From an uncultured Sporolactobacillus sp. (GTDB taxonomy: Bacteria > Bacillota > Bacilli > Bacillales > Sporolactobacillaceae): a stretch of DNA of 6,510 bases. The position numbers and the translations under genes were made by a program. The notes beneath the pieces were generated by a model, which was given only the letters and a program-made list of their open reading frames with translations, had not been told where the DNA came from and did not search any database. This document shows positions 5,162 through 6,510 of the stretch, piece after piece (position 1 is the first letter of the stretch; each line of letters starts with the position of its first letter). The stretch covers positions 1 through 6,510 of the forward strand of contig UQRJ01000175.1 of the NCBI GenBank assembly GCA_900543345.1, in the 5' to 3' direction.

Positions 5162-5647
5162 TTACAGGGATGCTGTCACAACTTTCCGTTCGAACGGGTC
5201 AGAGCTGATGCCTTCATCAAGAATTTTTTTGGCCCATTCTTTGGCGGAAAACAAAGAGTGATCGCGATAATTGCCGCAGCTCTTGATCGTCGTGCCCTGC
5301 ACGTCATCCCAAGTTGCCGGGCCGGCAATAAATTCAAGCGAACCCTTCAACGCTTTGGCGACGTTCACCGGGTCATGTTCACCCCATAGAATCAAATGGA
5401 ATCCGGTTCGGCAACCGAACGGCGAGCAGTCGATCACACCTTTGAGACGATCGCGAAGCAGCGCCGCCAGCATATGTTCAATTGTGTGGATACCGGCTGT
5501 CGGGATTGCATTTTCGTTCGGTTGCACGAGCCGTAGGTCGTAATTCTGAATGATGTCGCCCTTTGGACCGTGCTCCGTTGAAATCAGTCGGACATAAGGT
5601 GCCTTGACTTTTGTGTGGTCCAGTGTAAAACTTTCCACTTTTGCCAT
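5162..5647 (-). CDS. luxS: S-ribosylhomocysteine lyase LuxS (161 aa)
   Basis: Cytosolic metalloenzyme that cleaves S-ribosylhomocysteine to homocysteine and 4,5-dihydroxy-2,3-pentanedione, the precursor of autoinducer-2; it belongs to the activated methyl cycle. The protein is a full-length 161 residues. The metal site is intact: H54 and H58 in GIHTIEHML and C124 in KSCGNYRDHSLF. Catalytic E57 and the reactive Cys C79 in DCSPFGCRTGFHLI are also present. The segment between H58 and C79 is the short lactobacillus-type version (LLRDRLKGVIDCSPFGCRTG). The ATG at 5647 is chosen over the longer frame beginning at 5695 because GGAAGGGAG (5666-5658) lies 10 nt before it and MAKVESFTLDHTKVKAPYVR is the standard LuxS start. 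It is a single-gene unit with its own promoter and terminator, convergent with the AKR-TetR operon. Confidence 0.97.
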   Translation of the reverse strand: MAKVESFTLDHTKVKAPYVRLISTEHGPKGDIIQNYDLRLVQPNENAIPTAGIHTIEHMLAALLRDRLKGVIDCSPFGCRTGFHLILWGEHDPVNVAKALKGSLEFIAGPATWDDVQGTTIKSCGNYRDHSLFSAKEWAKKILDEGISSDPFERKVVTASL

Positions 5648-5715
5648 TGAAAAAAAGCTCCCTTCCATTCTGCGTTGACGAACGTTTATCGACACGAATT
5701 CGTCGTTTCACGTCC

Positions 5716-5744
5716 AGTGTACACTATTCAAACGGAAAGGTCAC
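5716..5744 (-). promoter_or_regulatory. Candidate luxS promoter
   Basis: On the minus strand, GTGACC (5744-5739) and TACACT (5721-5716) are 17 bp apart, matching consensus at four of six positions each. Transcription would start at about 5709, giving a 5' leader of about 60 nt. The -10 region lies in a perfect 10-bp palindrome AGTGTACACT (5716-5725). It is the best candidate in the gap, but modest. Confidence 0.5.
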
Positions 5745-5779
5745 GGCTCGATTGCCGGTGGCTGCTGAAACACTGAACG

Positions 5780-5803
5780 GGTTCCCTATTTGCGGGGGGA
5801 GCC
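5780..5803. other. Hairpin without T-tract between alkaline phosphatase and luxS
   Basis: GGTTCCC (5780-5786) can pair with GGGAGCC (5797-5803) over 7 bp with one G-U on the plus-strand RNA; on the minus strand the same spot has a C-A mismatch. No T-run follows in either direction, so it is not a convincing terminator for the phosphatase gene whose stop is at 5818-5816. The gap also contains GCCGGTGG twice (5754-5761 and 5801-5808). Confidence 0.3.
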
Positions 5804-5815
5804 GGTGGGCGACAT

Positions 5816-6471
5816 TTATTTGATGCGCATGGCTTTTAACAACGCGTCGTGAATGTGCGTATTTTCGTAGTTGCCCGCGAAAAGGCTGGCATTCTTTCCA
5901 GTCGCGGTTACCGGGACGTCGACGGCGCTGTGCCCGTTGGTTGTCCAGTCGACGGTAAATTGCTGATCGGAGTGAGCTATTTTAAACGGTCCATCTTCTC
6001 TGGAGCCGGCATTATCGTTGTTATCCACGGCTTCAATTGCCATGCCGCCGCATTCATGATCTGCCAGTGTCAAAACCAGTGTATCGGGATGTTTTTTGGC
6101 GTAATCTTTGGCAACTTTGATGGATTGATCGAGCTGTTTACCGGCTTTGATCGTTAAATCAGCATTGTTTTGATGCGCCATTTCGTCAATTGCTTCTTCT
6201 TCAACCATCAAGAAAAAGCCTTCCTTATTGACCGACAGTGCCTGGATCGCTTTTTGGGTCATGGTCGGCAGCGAAACCGCCGGGTTATAACTATCTCCCT
6301 TGCCCTCCGGCTTCTGCTGGAACATTTCCTCATTGGCAAACAAGCCGAGCAGCTTGTGGCTAGTTGTCTTTAATAAATTTTTCCGATTAGTCACGACCGC
6401 GTAGCCGTAGCGTTTGGCTTTAGTAACGAGATTGCCTTTCGTACCCTTGCTGGCTTCGGACGGATCTGTGG
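5816..6471 (-). CDS. Alkaline phosphatase, C-terminal part (cut by contig end)
   Basis: Phosphomonoesterase of the PhoA-type alkaline phosphatase superfamily, normally secreted or surface-bound, releasing phosphate from organic esters. The 217 visible residues, counting from the first full genomic codon (6469-6467), are the C-terminal half. Residues matching the E. coli metal ligands are all present with correct spacing: the E322 equivalent (E90), D327 (D95) and H331 (H99) in the LMVEEEAIDEMAH segment; D369 and H370 (D137, H138) in LTLADHECGG; and H412 (H180) in TTNGHSAVDVPV. The nucleophilic Ser and any signal peptide lie beyond the window, so export and activity cannot be confirmed. The apparent GTG start at 6394 is internal: the frame continues upstream as TDPSEASKGTKGNLVTKAKR into the adapter. 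In this family expression commonly answers phosphate starvation, but no promoter is in view. It is unrelated in function to the AKR genes. Confidence 0.92.
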
Positions 6472-6510
6472 CTGTCTCTTATACACATCTCCGAGCCCAC
6501 GAGACCCTAA
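6472..6510. other. Nextera read-2 adapter with partial i7 index (artefact)
   Basis: Bases 6472-6490 are the reverse complement of the full 19-bp Tn5 mosaic end (CTGTCTCTTATACACATCT). Bases 6491-6505 (CCGAGCCCACGAGAC) are the rest of the Nextera read-2 adapter. The final five bases, CCTAA, fall where the i7 index starts. This is library sequence left in the assembly. Confidence 0.98.

Noticed and set aside
5648..5695. 16-residue N-terminal extension of LuxS
   Set aside because: The extension covers the luxS Shine-Dalgarno sequence, and the family begins at MAKVESF; 161 residues is the normal length.
5849..6157. 102-residue plus-strand open frame with hydrophobic stretches
   Set aside because: It is antisense to the alkaline phosphatase, whose metal-binding motifs show the minus strand is the coding one.
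6472..6490. Tn5/IS50 transposon end
   Set aside because: The mosaic end is directly followed by the synthetic Nextera read-2 primer sequence, so it is library adapter, not a natural element.
1..6510. tRNA, rRNA, riboswitch or CRISPR array
   Set aside because: I saw no cloverleaf with a conserved T-loop, no regularly spaced repeats, and no long structured leader; the gaps are short and explained by promoters, operators and terminators.

Overview
This is a 6.5 kb piece of a Firmicutes chromosome, most likely from the Lactobacillales. The evidence is strong purine-rich Shine-Dalgarno sequences, TTG and GTG starts, compact sigma-A-type promoters and a LuxS of the lactobacillus type (DCSPFGCRTGFHLI core). 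Sporolactobacillus or a related genus cannot be excluded. Both ends of the record are untrimmed Nextera (Tn5-based) library adapter: 11 bases at the left and 34 bases plus 5 probable index bases at the right. The biological sequence is therefore about 12-6471, and the two end genes are cut by the assembly, not by biology.

Left block (12-2140, plus strand): three aldo/keto reductase (AKR) genes in a row. The first is only the C-terminal 59 residues of a YdhF/YcsN-like reductase. The second is a complete AKR5/DkgA-like reductase with a TTG start. The third is a complete YdhF/YcsN-like reductase. No convincing promoter or terminator separates them, so they look like one transcription unit.

Middle block (2141-3430): a 230-nt gap holds a possible terminator, a good promoter and a perfect 7-bp inverted repeat lying on the predicted transcription start. 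It drives an 83-residue, tryptophan-rich, three-helix membrane protein of unknown function. An intrinsic terminator follows, then a TetR-family regulator. This small module is the least explained part of the window.

Right-centre block (3431-5071): a promoter with a near-palindromic operator on its start point drives a fourth AKR, of the plant/Tas-like type. Its last 8 bases overlap the start of a second TetR-family regulator. This is a textbook self-regulated oxidoreductase-regulator pair.

Right block (5072-6471, minus strand): luxS (S-ribosylhomocysteine lyase, AI-2 synthesis) with its own promoter and a strong terminator that backs onto the second TetR gene. Next comes the C-terminal 217 residues of an alkaline phosphatase whose visible metal ligands are all intact.

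Overall the window is an accessory redox/detoxification cluster (four AKRs, two TetR repressors) next to ordinary housekeeping genes. I see no RNA genes, CRISPR array, insertion sequence or phage genes. I do not see convincing evidence of a wholly new system. The small membrane protein with its operator and TetR neighbour is the best candidate for something undescribed.
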